Notes: generated from the sequence alone by a model not told the origin. A stretch of 64,000 bases of DNA from Pinibacter aurantiacus (GCF_019130065.1 NZ_JAHSPG010000001.1:248001-312000), one strand, 5' to 3'; shown: positions 44,805 through 55,244, numbered from the stretch's first letter. Numbers and translations are program-made.

Positions 44805-47450
44805 TCAGAGCTTGATCACTTTTTGTGTCGCAACATTTCCGCTGTCATATTCCACTCGCACAACATATTCTCCTGCTGTAACATTTCGCAGATCAACACT
44901 ATTGTTATTGCTGTTCACCTGAAGAATTGTATTTCCTTGCAGGTCATATATTGTAACACGTTTTACAGTTTCTCCTGTTGAAGACACAATGTGCAAAATA
45001 TCTCTTACCGGATTTGGATAGAAGCTGACTATCATATCTGACGAGTATTTTAACACTTTTACCGGAGAATATTTATAGTCGCCATCAATATCATTCATCT
45101 TCAAACGATAATAGTTATTCGTTGCAAAAGGCTTTGCGGTTTGTGTTGTATACACATCTCCGCCTTTGTTTGACGATGGAACTGTTTGCAGCGTTGCCCA
45201 ATGAGAACCGTCTGCACTGTATTGCACATCGAATGACTGAACATTCACTTCGTTTGCCGTTGTCCATGAAATCAACACTTTGTCATTGTTTTGCTTTACC
45301 GTAAAATTTAGCAGATCGAGCGGAAGAATAGCAGATGCCCAGCTAATGGTATATGTACCAGGCACCAGTGCAAACAGGTTTGCAGCATCCAGAAAGCTGT
45401 ATGCAAAGCCCGCAGAAGTTGAATGATTGCCTAAAAAACGTACCGACAATAACGCCGGATTGTAATTTGTAATAATGCTGCCGTCAGAAAGTTTGTTACC
45501 GCTATACACGAGCCAGTTACCATTCATGTTTGCAAGGCTCAGTATAATGATTGTTTTGCCGGACCCAAGTGTGCCATCTTCAGGATCTGTTCCGGCCAAT
45601 TGCGCCAAACCATTTGCTGCATTCAATATTTTCGAACTGTTGTAAGCCGGCTTGGCGATGGTGTAATTAAACGAATTGCTTGTTGGCAATTTTTCTACAC
45701 CAAAGTCCACGGCTGTTATGTCACTGTTACCGGCACCTGTTGAAACGGCTATTGAACCGTTGTATGGAGATGCGGCCAGGCCCGTGCCACTGCTGTTGTT
45801 GGTGCCATACTCAACACCTGCATGCGCCCAGGTTCCAGTTAAAGTTGTTAACACAGAAGACGCTGCATCACCGGCATTTTTAGTACCGTCGGTAGACAGA
45901 AGTACTGAATAACTTGAGCTCGGGTTCACACCACTAAGCGTGTACTTTCCATTGTTCGCAGTAACTGTAGCTTTAGAAACGATCGTACCGCCGGAAGTCA
46001 AATAAACATACAATTGTGTACCATCAATGGTTCCTTTTGGTGTACCATCAACGGCGTTATTCGTCACTCCGTTTTTGTCAATATTAACAGTTCCGCTTAC
46101 AGACATCGGGTTGATGGTAAGTGCATAGTCTTCAACCTCGCCATCTGTCGTTGCGCCATAGCTTCGCTGGTCTATCTGCGAAGAACCGTTGCCATTTGTT
46201 AATGCATCGGTAGTAATTCTGAATCGTGCATATGTAGTGCCAGACCGGAAGGTATTGGCGGCATACTTGTAATTATCAAGGTTGTAAGTAAGCGTATAGT
46301 TTTGTGATGTTGTCTTATTCGCCGCTACAGTTGTTGTTGCCAATTCGCTTGAAGAAAAAATACCATCTCCGTTAAAGTCAATCCAGCCGTAGATTGTAGC
46401 CGCTTTGGCTGCATTTTTATTGACAGCTTTGATGCTTACTGTATAGTTACCTGTTTGATTTATTTTAATTCCGGTTGGAGGAAAAGTTATTCCATCCTCA
46501 TCATCATTGTTATCATTATCATCTGCGTCTGCCGATGCACTTCCGCCCAAACTACCGTCTGGGTCTACGTTTGCCGCTCCCAGGTAGGTATTGGCCGTAT
46601 TCGTCAATGTTGTTTGACCGACTAAAATCGCGGAAAGCGTAGTGTTATTCAACACGCTTCCCGAAGCTGTATTGTTATTAAGATAGTGGAGTGCTTTGCC
46701 ATAGGAAGAAGGTGCATCACCCAGATCGAACGGCAACACAAGACCTATCGCCACTGCGGCACGTCCGCTTCCTTCGACCGTTACATTACTCAGGCTGCTG
46801 ACACCTGCAGAATAGGCAACGCCTTGCATATCCACATTGGAAAATACATTATCGTAAAAAGAAAAAGTTTTCTTCGAGTTGCTAACGTTCATCGTATAGT
46901 CGAGGAATGTAAAGATGTTGGTGTTGTTGCGCAGGTCCAGCAACTGCCAGCCACTTCCCGGAGTGGTTGCGCTTATAGATTCTCCTGTCGCCATTGACTC
47001 TGCATCGCCTACAACAAGCCCGGGATATGTAATTGACGTACCATTGATGGTTAACTGAACAGCAATATTAAAAGATACCTTGTCGCCATCTCCTTTGTTG
47101 ATAAGGCCTATAGGATTAACGCCGGAGTATAATTTTTGCAAACCATCTTCTGAATAATTACCGCTGTTATATGCTTGTAAAGGAGATGCAACGTTGTTCG
47201 TACTGGTCAATCCCGAAACAGTTGCCGAGATAGTAACACCCGGTGCCAGACTCCAGTAGTAGGTACCGTTTGAAACGCTGGCGCCGTTTGTTCCCCAGGT
47301 GAGCCAGCATATTTCGTTGCCGGATTTTCCGGAACCTCCTGTTGCATATGCAGCGGGCCATGGCGATGAAATAGTTTGTGAAAATGTGTTTGAAATGCAC
47401 GTGAGAATAACAGACACGCAAAGGCCTGCCCATAGCAGAAAAGTTTTCAT
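44805..47450 (-). CDS. Large T9SS type A surface protein with GEVED domain
   Basis: An 881-residue exported protein with signal peptide to ~25 (CISNTFSQ). The first ~250 residues are a beta module with DLGDAPSSYGKALHYL, the typical lead into GEVED proteins. A calcium-type acidic stretch (DADDNDNNDDEDG) precedes the GEVED domain (ATIYGWIDFNGDGIFSSSEL; GEVEDYALTI, ~310-445). A carboxypeptidase-regulatory-like or SdrD-like beta unit (~450-570) and a long beta region follow. The end is the T9SS linker (LPLDLLNFTVKQNNDKVLIS) plus a type A sorting domain (SFYPNPVRDILHIVSSTGE; ITAGEY-like VTAGEYVVRVEYDSGN). Same layout as the gene at 23.5-25.4 kb. Surface location is well supported; ligand unknown. 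Confidence 0.9.
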   Translation of the reverse strand: MKTFLLWAGLCVSVILTCISNTFSQTISSPWPAAYATGGSGKSGNEICWLTWGTNGASVSNGTYYWSLAPGVTISATVSGLTSTNNVASPLQAYNSGNYSEDGLQKLYSGVNPIGLINKGDGDKVSFNIAVQLTINGTSITYPGLVVGDAESMATGESISATTPGSGWQLLDLRNNTNIFTFLDYTMNVSNSKKTFSFYDNVFSNVDMQGVAYSAGVSSLSNVTVEGSGRAAVAIGLVLPFDLGDAPSSYGKALHYLNNNTASGSVLNNTTLSAILVGQTTLTNTANTYLGAANVDPDGSLGGSASADADDNDNNDDEDGITFPPTGIKINQTGNYTVSIKAVNKNAAKAATIYGWIDFNGDGIFSSSELATTTVAANKTTSQNYTLTYNLDNYKYAANTFRSGTTYARFRITTDALTNGNGSSQIDQRSYGATTDGEVEDYALTINPMSVSGTVNIDKNGVTNNAVDGTPKGTIDGTQLYVYLTSGGTIVSKATVTANNGKYTLSGVNPSSSYSVLLSTDGTKNAGDAASSVLTTLTGTWAHAGVEYGTNNSSGTGLAASPYNGSIAVSTGAGNSDITAVDFGVEKLPTSNSFNYTIAKPAYNSSKILNAANGLAQLAGTDPEDGTLGSGKTIIILSLANMNGNWLVYSGNKLSDGSIITNYNPALLSVRFLGNHSTSAGFAYSFLDAANLFALVPGTYTISWASAILPLDLLNFTVKQNNDKVLISWTTANEVNVQSFDVQYSADGSHWATLQTVPSSNKGGDVYTTQTAKPFATNNYYRLKMNDIDGDYKYSPVKVLKYSSDMIVSFYPNPVRDILHIVSSTGETVKRVTIYDLQGNTILQVNSNNNSVDLRNVTAGEYVVRVEYDSGNVATQKVIKL

Positions 47451-47734
47451 TGCTCGGTTTAGTGTTGTTTAGGTAATAAGTTTAAAAGCTTACACGGGGA
47501 CAGGTTCATGAAAAGTTTCCTGGAGGATGCTCGGATTGGAGTTGATATCAACCAACAATATTAAACTGTCACAAGATAAGTAACAGCTAAAACAGTCTCT
47601 GGATCAACGGTTGCCAAAAGTAAGTGTTTTTACTTACGGGTAAGCGCAGGTGAAAATATTTGTAAGGTAGATTGTAGGAAATAAAAAGTAAAAAGTAAAA
47701 ATTCAAAAAGGCTGATACCCAATTGCCGGGAGGG
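47451..47734. other. Upstream region of the large type A surface gene
   Basis: No gene is seen. It contains a small stem GTAAGT-GTTTTT-ACTTAC near 47,631-47,648 and AAAAAGTAAAAAGTAAAAA words at 47,684-47,702. Presumably holds the promoter of the surface protein gene. Confidence 0.5.
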
Positions 47735-47869
47735 AGTTGAGAGTGGAGAGTGGAGAGTGGAGAGTGGAGAGTTGTTAGTTATTAGTTGTTAGTTGTTAGG
47801 AGGCGTGTTGCCCATCATACATTTCAACCTTCAACTCTCAACTCTCCACTCTCCACTCTCAATTCTCAA
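47735..47869. repeat. Inverted word-repeat arms, (GAGAGTG)n family
   Basis: GAGAGTG units repeat five times on the left (47,738-47,772), followed by GTTAGTT units. The right arm (47,829-47,869) has AACTCTCAACTCTCCACTCTCC. The arms are complementary over ~35 bp around a ~55-base spacer. The stop codon of the TlpA-like gene lies in the right arm. Confidence 0.88.
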
Positions 47870-49068
47870 TCGTTCATTACTTCTGCAAGTTTCTTATCTA
47901 GTGCAAGTGCTTCTTCTTCTGTTCCTTTATCGTAGCGGCCAATGATGACGCCATTTTTATCAATGAGTATTTTTGTAGGCAAACTGTGAATACCAAATTT
48001 CTCACTGATGTCCTTATCGTTGGATTCTCCTTTTCTTATTTTTTCCCAATCCATTCCGCGAAGCACATTGTTCCACATGTCGGTTCCATCTTTTGCAATC
48101 GCTTTCTTCCACGCTGTCGAATCCCTGTCATCATCAGAAACTGCTATCACGTCAAACCCTTTGTCCTTATACTTTCCATAGAGTTCTTTTACATGCGGCA
48201 TACTCTTGCGGCAAGGCACGCACCAACTAGCCCAGAAATCTATCAACACATATTTTCCTTTGAAGTCAGCGAGAGAAACTGACTTACCGTTGATATCTTT
48301 AGTGGTAAAATTTTTCGCCACGCTACCGGGAGAGCCTGCTTTTAATTTTTCAATTTCCCTGGCAATGTTCTTGCCGTCACTGCTTTGCTGAATGGTTGAT
48401 CCAAGTGCATTGTAAAACATTTGCAATGAATCAAGCGATACATCTGTTGTGTGAAAACGCAGATAGTACGCCGTTACATATGACTGTGGATGTTTTGCAA
48501 AAAACTGAAAATCCTTTTGGGCTTGTCTTTGAAAATAAGGCTCAAACTTGTCATGTATCGCAGCAGCTTCGTATCTCAACGAGTCCAGCACGTCATCACT
48601 TTTCTTTTCCTTTTGCGCCTTGCGCATTGCTTCACCTGCTTTCTCATATGCTTTGGACAATGGCTCCATCTCTTTTCTGATTGACTCTTTTGAGTTCTCC
48701 AGTTCTAGAAATTCATCTTGTGTTCTAGAACCTGTGATCACCATATTTTTAAAGTCTCCTACTTTAAAGCTTCCACTCATTGGTTTCGGTTCTATAAAAA
48801 AACTCGCAGTGTTTGGGTTCTGGCCAGGCGTACCCTTACCATATTCAATATACGCCATCGTAGGTGCGGCAATATTTCCTTTTAATACAAAACTGCCATC
48901 CTTTACAGTGGTACTATCCGTGGTTCGTTTACCGGAGGCGTCTGTGTAGTAGAGCTTTACTTTTTCTGAGGAAGCAGCTCCTGTTATTTTTCCGTTCAAT
49001 GTAAATTGTTGTGCATTGGCACTATGAACTGCAACTGTAGCAAGCACTATAGCAAAATACTTTTTCAT
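47866..49068 (-). CDS. TlpA-like thioredoxin with DUF4369-type N-terminus (copy 1)
   Basis: A 400-residue periplasmic protein with signal peptide 1-19 (AVHSANAQ). Residues ~20-120 form a beta-rich DUF4369-like domain (FTLNGKITGAASSEKVKLYY). A helical connector (~125-235) and a TlpA/ResA thioredoxin domain (~255-400) follow. The active site is W-C-V-P-C near 281-285 (DFWASWCVPCRKSMPHVK), with the cis-Pro region HSLPTKILID. The domain probably reduces disulfides outside the cytoplasm. It lies 20 bp after a second, similar protein and downstream of SusC3/SusD3, so it should be co-regulated with uptake. Confidence 0.92.
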   Translation of the reverse strand: MKKYFAIVLATVAVHSANAQQFTLNGKITGAASSEKVKLYYTDASGKRTTDSTTVKDGSFVLKGNIAAPTMAYIEYGKGTPGQNPNTASFFIEPKPMSGSFKVGDFKNMVITGSRTQDEFLELENSKESIRKEMEPLSKAYEKAGEAMRKAQKEKKSDDVLDSLRYEAAAIHDKFEPYFQRQAQKDFQFFAKHPQSYVTAYYLRFHTTDVSLDSLQMFYNALGSTIQQSSDGKNIAREIEKLKAGSPGSVAKNFTTKDINGKSVSLADFKGKYVLIDFWASWCVPCRKSMPHVKELYGKYKDKGFDVIAVSDDDRDSTAWKKAIAKDGTDMWNNVLRGMDWEKIRKGESNDKDISEKFGIHSLPTKILIDKNGVIIGRYDKGTEEEALALDKKLAEVMND

Positions 49069-49088
49069 CGTAGTTTAATTCTTTGTGG

Positions 49089-50195
49089 TTATAAAACTTC
49101 ATTCAATTTTTTCTCCAGCTCTTCGCCGTGTAGATTTTTAGCGATGATCTTTCCAGTTGGATCGATCAATAAATTAGCGGGAATGGAATTGATGTCGTAC
49201 TGTCTTGCCACAGCATTATTCCAGTATTTGAGATCAGAAACATGCGTCCACGTTAAGTTGTCAGCATGAATGGCATTCAACCACTTTTCTTTTCCTGTTG
49301 GCTGATCAAGTGACACGCCGAGTACGGTAAAATTTTTTCCTTTGTATTTATTGTAAGCAGCCACCACATTTGGATTCTCTGCCCTGCACGGTTTGCACCA
49401 GCTTGCCCAAAAATCCACCAATACATACTTGCCTTTGAAATCAGTTAATGACACCGGTTTTCCCAACGTATCATTCTGTGTAAAGTTCATCGCCTGCTTG
49501 CCAATGCCTGTCAAATTATTGATTCGAATGCTGTTCGCTACTTTCTTTCCGGGTGCGTTGTTTTTTGCATCGGCAGTTAACTGATTCAGTATTTTCTCCT
49601 GCTCGTCAAAATCCAATCTTCCCAGTTCAAAAGAAAGAAGGAAGGCACTGTAGCGTGAATTTTTGTGGGAAAGTACCCATTGTTTTGTCAATGCTTTTTC
49701 AGTGGAATCCATTTTCTCCAACTGAGGTTGAAGCGCTGCAAATGCGGCTGTATCTTTTGCATACAGCTCATTTGCTTTTTTGTACAACTCGTCTTTGCCT
49801 TTTAATGCGGGTGCATTTTTTATAAAATCGTTATACGCATTATAATCTTTGATGTATTGTGGACCTTCAGCTTTTATATCTTTCATCATAGGACCATCAC
49901 CTTTAAGTGTTACGTTTCCTTTGTCGAGATATAAGAATGTCATGCAATTTTCAACGTACTTATTTCCTATCTGGATGATGTATGCATTGCCCTCTCCTTC
50001 CGGTATGTTCGTTTTGATGACGAAGCCTCCTTCTTTTGTTTGAACGGAGTCCTTTCCGTCGCCGGACAATGTTCTATAATAAACCCATTTGCCGGCTTCC
50101 AATCCTTTGATGGAAGCAGTAACGGTTGTGTTGGTTTGGGCATGTAGTAAAGATGCACAGAAGCATGCAGTTAGCAGCATCAGAGTTTTTTTCAT
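49089..50195 (-). CDS. TlpA-like thioredoxin with DUF4369-type N-terminus (copy 2)
   Basis: A 368-residue periplasmic protein with signal peptide 1-19 (CASLLHAQ). The layout is as in its neighbour: N-terminal beta domain (VTASIKGLEAGKWVYYRTLS), helical connector, then the thioredoxin domain with W-C-K-P-C near 265-270 (DFWASWCKPCRAENPNVVAA) and NSIPANLLIDPTGKIIAK. The two copies differ in the XX of the CXXC motif (VP versus KP) and in most surface residues, so this is an old duplication and they may have different partners. It follows SusD3 with a 107-bp gap of inverted words. Confidence 0.92.
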   Translation of the reverse strand: MKKTLMLLTACFCASLLHAQTNTTVTASIKGLEAGKWVYYRTLSGDGKDSVQTKEGGFVIKTNIPEGEGNAYIIQIGNKYVENCMTFLYLDKGNVTLKGDGPMMKDIKAEGPQYIKDYNAYNDFIKNAPALKGKDELYKKANELYAKDTAAFAALQPQLEKMDSTEKALTKQWVLSHKNSRYSAFLLSFELGRLDFDEQEKILNQLTADAKNNAPGKKVANSIRINNLTGIGKQAMNFTQNDTLGKPVSLTDFKGKYVLVDFWASWCKPCRAENPNVVAAYNKYKGKNFTVLGVSLDQPTGKEKWLNAIHADNLTWTHVSDLKYWNNAVARQYDINSIPANLLIDPTGKIIAKNLHGEELEKKLNEVL

Positions 50196-50218
50196 TTTAC
50201 ACTTTTTATTTGAAGAAA

Positions 50219-50304
50219 GTTTTGAGTTGTGAGTTATGAGTTCTGAGTAAGGAGGTTTGCTGTTTTACAACCCAAAACTCACTACTCATAACTCATAACT
50301 TCTT
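50219..50304. repeat. Inverted word-repeat arms, (ACTCATA)n family, second locus
   Basis: The left arm GTTTTGAGTTGTGAGTTATG and following GAGTT units (50,219-50,250) complement the right arm AAAACTCACTACTCATAACT with following CATAACT (50,273-50,302). The right arm ends at the SusD3 stop codon. The words match those at 11.4-11.5 kb. Confidence 0.87.
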
Positions 50305-51724
50305 AATAACCCGGATTTTGTTTCACTGCTTTATTGGCAACTATTTCAGCATCTGGTATAGGCAGCACTAATTGATGTTTGTCTTTTATAGATGGTAGCA
50401 AAGTCTGCAAAGTAGAAAATGGCAAACGCCTTACGGCAAACCAATCCTGGCTCGCTTCGTCTACAAAGTTTTTCATTTCTTCCTGAATTGTCAATAGCTG
50501 TAATTGCGGACCTGAATCTGCGGCATCAACATCTGAAAAATCTGTTACGCCAGCGTGTGACAAAACTGTTTTCAATAATGTTTTTGCAGCATCCAATGAG
50601 CCTCCTTTTGCTATTAATGCCTCCGCTTTTAGCAAATAAGCTTCGGTGAGCCTAAATGCATACGCGTATTCTGAGACAGGTGTAAAAGTAATATCCGTTA
50701 CTGAACCCGGATAGTATTTTGTATCTGCAATGCTGGCGCCGTAAGGGCCCTCAACTGTTTGTATTTGCCATGCCGCACGGGGATCGCCTGCAAACAGCTC
50801 CTGCATAAAATCATTAGGACCGTAGTCATTATAATAAACATACTCCTGCCACTTCACCTGTTGTGAAGGATATGGTTGTATGCCCATCATTACTTCTTTG
50901 CTGGCAATGTTTTTGGACAAGAATATGTCTTTCACACTTCCTTCAAGCACAAATGGTCCGTTGTCTATAATGTCTGTAGTAAGACTGATTACTTTGTCCA
51001 TATCCGCAGCAGTTCCGCGATTGATCAACACACGCGCTTTCAGCAATTTTGCTGTCCAAGCATTTGCATGTGCAATGGATGAGTTCAGCGATGGCAGACC
51101 AGAGATCGCGTTGTCTATATCAGCAAGAATGGAATCGTAGCTTTCTGCAACAGACGACCTCGCCAGATAAAGATTTTTTGGTTCTACAAATTCATTTCTG
51201 ATGATGATGCCGTAAGCGCTGGCAGGGTCAGCGTATTCGCCGTGAAACAACAACAACTCTGCATTTCCAAAAGCGCGAAGAAATTTTGCTTCTGCGATCA
51301 TTTGTTTTTTAGTGTCTGCTGATATGTTACTGAGAGGCGCTATGTTTTTCAGAAAACCGTTTGCTGCATTTACAATGCTATAACCATAGGTCCATATATT
51401 ATCAATGCCAGGCGTTTTTGCATCGTAAGCGTGTTCGCCCAGGCCGCCACCACCATAGGTGTATGAAAGCATGCCGCTTAACTGCGATGCAAACCTTTCA
51501 TTTACCTGGTACCACGATGATACGGGTACATTGTTGTAGTCAACGCCTCCTACGGCAAATCTGTAGTAGACACCGTTCAAAGTAGTGGCTGCGCTTTTAA
51601 CATCGGTGATCACGTTGCCGTCCACTTCGGAACTGGATGGATAAACATTCAACTGTTTCGAGCAGGCAGTAATTGCCCAGCTAAACAGTGCCAATATGAT
51701 GATGTAATTTTTATTCTGTTTCAT
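50303..51724 (-). CDS. SusD/RagB-family outer-membrane lipoprotein (SusD3)
   Basis: A 473-residue SusD protein, shorter than SusD1/2. The start MKQNKNYIIILALFSWAITAC gives lipobox Cys21; an in-frame TTG nine codons upstream is rejected. SusD features: AEAKFLRAFGNAELLLFHGE, WTAKLLKARVLINRGTAADM, RLTEAYLLKAEALIAKG, QDWFAVRRLPF and the tail AVKQNPGY. It follows SusC3 by 16 bp. Together with the STN-bearing SusC3 it should be induced by its own substrate through FecR2 and sigma 2. No degradative enzyme is nearby, so the substrate could be a peptide, a siderophore-like compound or a glycan. Confidence 0.94.
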   Translation of the reverse strand: MKQNKNYIIILALFSWAITACSKQLNVYPSSSEVDGNVITDVKSAATTLNGVYYRFAVGGVDYNNVPVSSWYQVNERFASQLSGMLSYTYGGGGLGEHAYDAKTPGIDNIWTYGYSIVNAANGFLKNIAPLSNISADTKKQMIAEAKFLRAFGNAELLLFHGEYADPASAYGIIIRNEFVEPKNLYLARSSVAESYDSILADIDNAISGLPSLNSSIAHANAWTAKLLKARVLINRGTAADMDKVISLTTDIIDNGPFVLEGSVKDIFLSKNIASKEVMMGIQPYPSQQVKWQEYVYYNDYGPNDFMQELFAGDPRAAWQIQTVEGPYGASIADTKYYPGSVTDITFTPVSEYAYAFRLTEAYLLKAEALIAKGGSLDAAKTLLKTVLSHAGVTDFSDVDAADSGPQLQLLTIQEEMKNFVDEASQDWFAVRRLPFSTLQTLLPSIKDKHQLVLPIPDAEIVANKAVKQNPGY

Positions 51725-51740
51725 GTGTCGTATTTGTTTT

Positions 51741-54700
51741 TTAGAAACCAACTTTCAATCCGATAGAAATTGTTCTTACCGCAGGATAGTTGCTCACGTC
51801 AAAGTATCCGCCGGCCACGCTGTACGCGTCGTCTGAAGTTTCAGGATCGTTGCCAGGATATTTTGTAATAGTGAACAGGTTGGTTGCAGTAGCATACACA
51901 GATGCATTTGAAATACCTGTTCTTGTCATCCAAGGTGTTTTGTTGAACCTGTAGTTGAGTGATAGTGTTCTCAATTTCAAATACGAAGAATTGAAAATGC
52001 TGAGACTGCTGTTGTAGATGATCTGATCGTTCCATAACAATCTTGGCAAATTGGTTCCGGTGTTTTCAGGATTGTAACGATCAAGCATTACCTGGTTGGC
52101 ATTCGGTGTACCGATGAACTTAATACTACTTACATGGTCGCCCCACATGAGTTTGCCGCCATGGGAGAAGAGGAAGTAAAGATTCAGATCCCAGTTCTTG
52201 TAGCTGAAGCCTTGTGAAAATCCTCCGTAGTATTTAGGCGCTGCGTTTGCAATCACGACGTGAAAATCAGGATAGCCGGTTGAATCGAGCTGGAACATTG
52301 GATCTCCAATATTGAGGTATGGGAAAACGATGTTGCCGATAAAATTCAAACGCTGTTTGTAATCATCAAGATCTTTCTGAGATTTGATAATACCATCCAC
52401 TTTCATTCCTGTGATCAAACCCAAAGGCTGTCCTTCAATAAGTGTGGTGTTGCCATATTCAAGACCTGTTTTATCGGGTATGCCCGTAAGATCTGCATTG
52501 TTGTTGAGTTTGGTAACAAGCGACTTGTTCCATGTGATGTTCACGGAAGCGTTCCAGCGGAAATTTCTCGTGCGAATGATGTCACCTGAAATGCTTAATT
52601 CATAACCTGTATTCCTGATGTCAACTGTGTTCTCTAACAAAGTTGAGTAAGAAGAACTTGGCGGTACCGGCAATGCCAACAATGCACCATCTGTTTGTTT
52701 TCTATAGTAGTCAAATGTTGCCTGCAACCTGTTTCCAAACAATGATACGTCTGCGCCGAAATCGGCTTGTTTGGTTGTTTCCCATTTCAATGCAGGGTTA
52801 CCGAGTTGTGTTGGCACAAGTGCATTGGTTCCAGCATAAGCCAGCGGCGAGTAAAGTGTACGATATTTTTGGTCGCCGATATTTTGTGTTCCTGTCAAAC
52901 CATAGCTACCTCTGATTTTGATGTCTTCTATCCACTTAACATTTTTCAAAAAGTTTTCGTTGGATAAACGCCATGCAACAGCTCCTGAAGGGAAGTAACC
53001 AAACCTGTTATCCGGGCCAAATTTTGATGAACCATCTGCACGACCCGTGAAGGTGAACAGGTATTTATCCATCAAAGTGTAGTTTGCACGCAGGTAATAA
53101 GAAACAAGATAGCTCTGTGGTTTATTAGGTTGATCACCTTGTGTGTAAATTGGTGTGGTTGCAGATGACAAATTATTAAGCACATCGTTGTTTGGATAAC
53201 CTGAAGCTGTTGCGCTGAAGAAGCTTGTCTTTACTGTTTCGTAAGAAAATCCACCCAGGATATTTACAGCATGAATATCTTTCCATTTATTGGTATAGCC
53301 CAATGTATTTTCAATGAACCAATCAGTGAAACGACTGTTGGCATTGTTACCTATGCCTCCATTGGAAGACACGTTTCCGTAAAAACTTCCGATTTGCAGG
53401 TAGTCAGGAGTATACAGTTTCTGCGTATAGTTCTGGCTGTTTAACGATACGGTGCTCTTGAATTGCAAATGTGGGTTGAAGTCATAAATCGCACTGATAG
53501 AACCCAGCAGGCTTGTGCTTTTTGAATTGTTGACTGCTGTAGTCATAGCCAATGGGTTTTCATATCCCAGGTAGCTGGCCGCTACTGTAGCAAAATTTTG
53601 GAAAGCTCCTGTAGAATCGTATGGACTCCAGTCTGGTCTTGCTCGCAAAGCCTGTTGATATGCACCATTGGTAATGTTCTGATTCACATAACCGAGGTTA
53701 AGGTTGGTGATAAATTTGAAATGTTTACTGAACTCTGTTTCCAGGTTCACCTTGCCGGATACGCGTTCATAATCCGTTCCCACTACCACTCCCGGTGTAT
53801 TGTTGTAGGCAAAAGATGTGTAGTATCTTGTTGAACCGCCACCGCCTTGTACAGACACTTCTGCATTGTTTGCAAATGCTGTTCTGGTAACAAGGTCAAC
53901 CCAGTCTGTATTGTATTTACCAAAATAGTTTGGATCGTTTACAATTTTTACTGCTTCGGGGCGTGGTGCTCTTCCTGCTGCAACACGCGCCGCATTGTCA
54001 TTTACCGCAGCTTCCTGCAGCAAAGTTTTATATTGAGAGGCGTCCAGCAGTTTTGGTTTTTTAGCCAACATGCTCACAGTTCCGTAGTAGCTGAATGTGA
54101 TCACGGGCTTCATATCTTTCTTACCTCTTTTGGTAGTGATCAACACTACGCCATTCGCGGCTTTAGAACCGTAGATAGCAGCAGCAGATGCGTCTTTCAA
54201 AATAGAAATGGACTCGATGTCGTCAATGTTCAAGCCACCCAAATTATTCAATCCATTTACAAATGCGGTTGACATACCTGCACTTACACCACCTGAACCT
54301 GTAACGTCATTACCTACGGGGCTGCTCACGTCATAACCCGGGTTGATGTATGCAGATTGCACCTGCATGGGCACTCCGTCAATTACGTACAAAGGATCGT
54401 TGCCTCCCAACAATGAAGTGGAGCCACGCACGCGAATACGCACCGCGCCACCCGGCGTACCATCCGTTTTTGTAACCTCCACACCCGCTGCTTTACCGGC
54501 AAGTGCGTTGTCGACTGTTGCAAATGGAATGTCCTGAATGTCTTTCGCAGCAATGGTTGCGACAGATCCGGTAAGGTCTTTTCTTTGAGAAGTGCCATAA
54601 CCGATCACGACTGTTTCAGTCAGTGAAGACACTTCAATTTCCAAAGGAATTACTAAAGCGATATCAGTATTGTCGATCTTTTTGTCAATCGATTTATAAC

Positions 54701-55244
54701 CCACGATAGAAAAAGCCAGCACATCATTTACAGATGCATGCAGTGTAAATTCTCCGTTGGGGCCGGTCTTTGTACCCTTCTTTGTTTTCTTGTTTAATAC
54801 AGAAACACCCTGCAATGGATGCCCCGTTCTGTCTGTCACTACACCATGCACGGGGTCTGCCGTTTCATTTTCTGTTATGATAATTACATGAGGAGATGGC
54901 TTGATGATCACCGTTTTTTCCTCTATGGAATAAGTAAGCGGTTGACCTTTAAAACACTGGCGCAGCACATCTTCCACAGATGCGCTTCTTACATCGACAT
55001 CAATGCTTTTAGCAGTTTTTACCAGCCGGCTATTGTAGACAAAATTGTAATCGGACTGTTTTTGAATTTCTTTAAAAACAGTTTCCAGCGATGCGTTCTT
55101 GAGAGAAATTGTAATATTCTGCCCTCTACCAGAAGCGCTAACTGAAAGACTAAAGATGAGTAAGATAAACGCCGTCAATTTCATAATCCGCGCAGTTTTG
55201 GCTATCCCTTTTTGGAAAGGAATAGAATGAGCCTTTAAATCCAT
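51741..55244 (-). CDS. SusC/RagA-family TonB-linked transporter with STN signalling domain (SusC3)
   Basis: A 1167-residue protein, longest of the three SusC. After the leader (MKLTAFILLIFSLSVSASGR at 21-40) comes an STN domain (~43-116: ITISLKNASLETVFKEIQKQ, VRSASVEDVLRQCFKGQPLT, IEEKTVIIK). Then follow a carboxypeptidase-regulatory-like domain (~130-205), the signature ETVVIGYGTSQRKDLTGSVA (~210-229), the plug (DPLYVIDGVPMQVQ; ISILKDASAAAIYGSKAANG) and the barrel ending TISIGLKVGF. The STN domain contacts FecR in the periplasm when ligand is bound, which fits FecR2 and sigma 2 upstream. The 188-bp gap to FecR2 holds a strong hairpin. Confidence 0.96.
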   Translation of the reverse strand: MDLKAHSIPFQKGIAKTARIMKLTAFILLIFSLSVSASGRGQNITISLKNASLETVFKEIQKQSDYNFVYNSRLVKTAKSIDVDVRSASVEDVLRQCFKGQPLTYSIEEKTVIIKPSPHVIIITENETADPVHGVVTDRTGHPLQGVSVLNKKTKKGTKTGPNGEFTLHASVNDVLAFSIVGYKSIDKKIDNTDIALVIPLEIEVSSLTETVVIGYGTSQRKDLTGSVATIAAKDIQDIPFATVDNALAGKAAGVEVTKTDGTPGGAVRIRVRGSTSLLGGNDPLYVIDGVPMQVQSAYINPGYDVSSPVGNDVTGSGGVSAGMSTAFVNGLNNLGGLNIDDIESISILKDASAAAIYGSKAANGVVLITTKRGKKDMKPVITFSYYGTVSMLAKKPKLLDASQYKTLLQEAAVNDNAARVAAGRAPRPEAVKIVNDPNYFGKYNTDWVDLVTRTAFANNAEVSVQGGGGSTRYYTSFAYNNTPGVVVGTDYERVSGKVNLETEFSKHFKFITNLNLGYVNQNITNGAYQQALRARPDWSPYDSTGAFQNFATVAASYLGYENPLAMTTAVNNSKSTSLLGSISAIYDFNPHLQFKSTVSLNSQNYTQKLYTPDYLQIGSFYGNVSSNGGIGNNANSRFTDWFIENTLGYTNKWKDIHAVNILGGFSYETVKTSFFSATASGYPNNDVLNNLSSATTPIYTQGDQPNKPQSYLVSYYLRANYTLMDKYLFTFTGRADGSSKFGPDNRFGYFPSGAVAWRLSNENFLKNVKWIEDIKIRGSYGLTGTQNIGDQKYRTLYSPLAYAGTNALVPTQLGNPALKWETTKQADFGADVSLFGNRLQATFDYYRKQTDGALLALPVPPSSSYSTLLENTVDIRNTGYELSISGDIIRTRNFRWNASVNITWNKSLVTKLNNNADLTGIPDKTGLEYGNTTLIEGQPLGLITGMKVDGIIKSQKDLDDYKQRLNFIGNIVFPYLNIGDPMFQLDSTGYPDFHVVIANAAPKYYGGFSQGFSYKNWDLNLYFLFSHGGKLMWGDHVSSIKFIGTPNANQVMLDRYNPENTGTNLPRLLWNDQIIYNSSLSIFNSSYLKLRTLSLNYRFNKTPWMTRTGISNASVYATATNLFTITKYPGNDPETSDDAYSVAGGYFDVSNYPAVRTISIGLKVGF

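Noticed and set aside
47735-47869. CRISPR array
   Set aside because: The units are 7 bp, have no unique spacers and are arranged as inverted arms; no cas gene is in the window.
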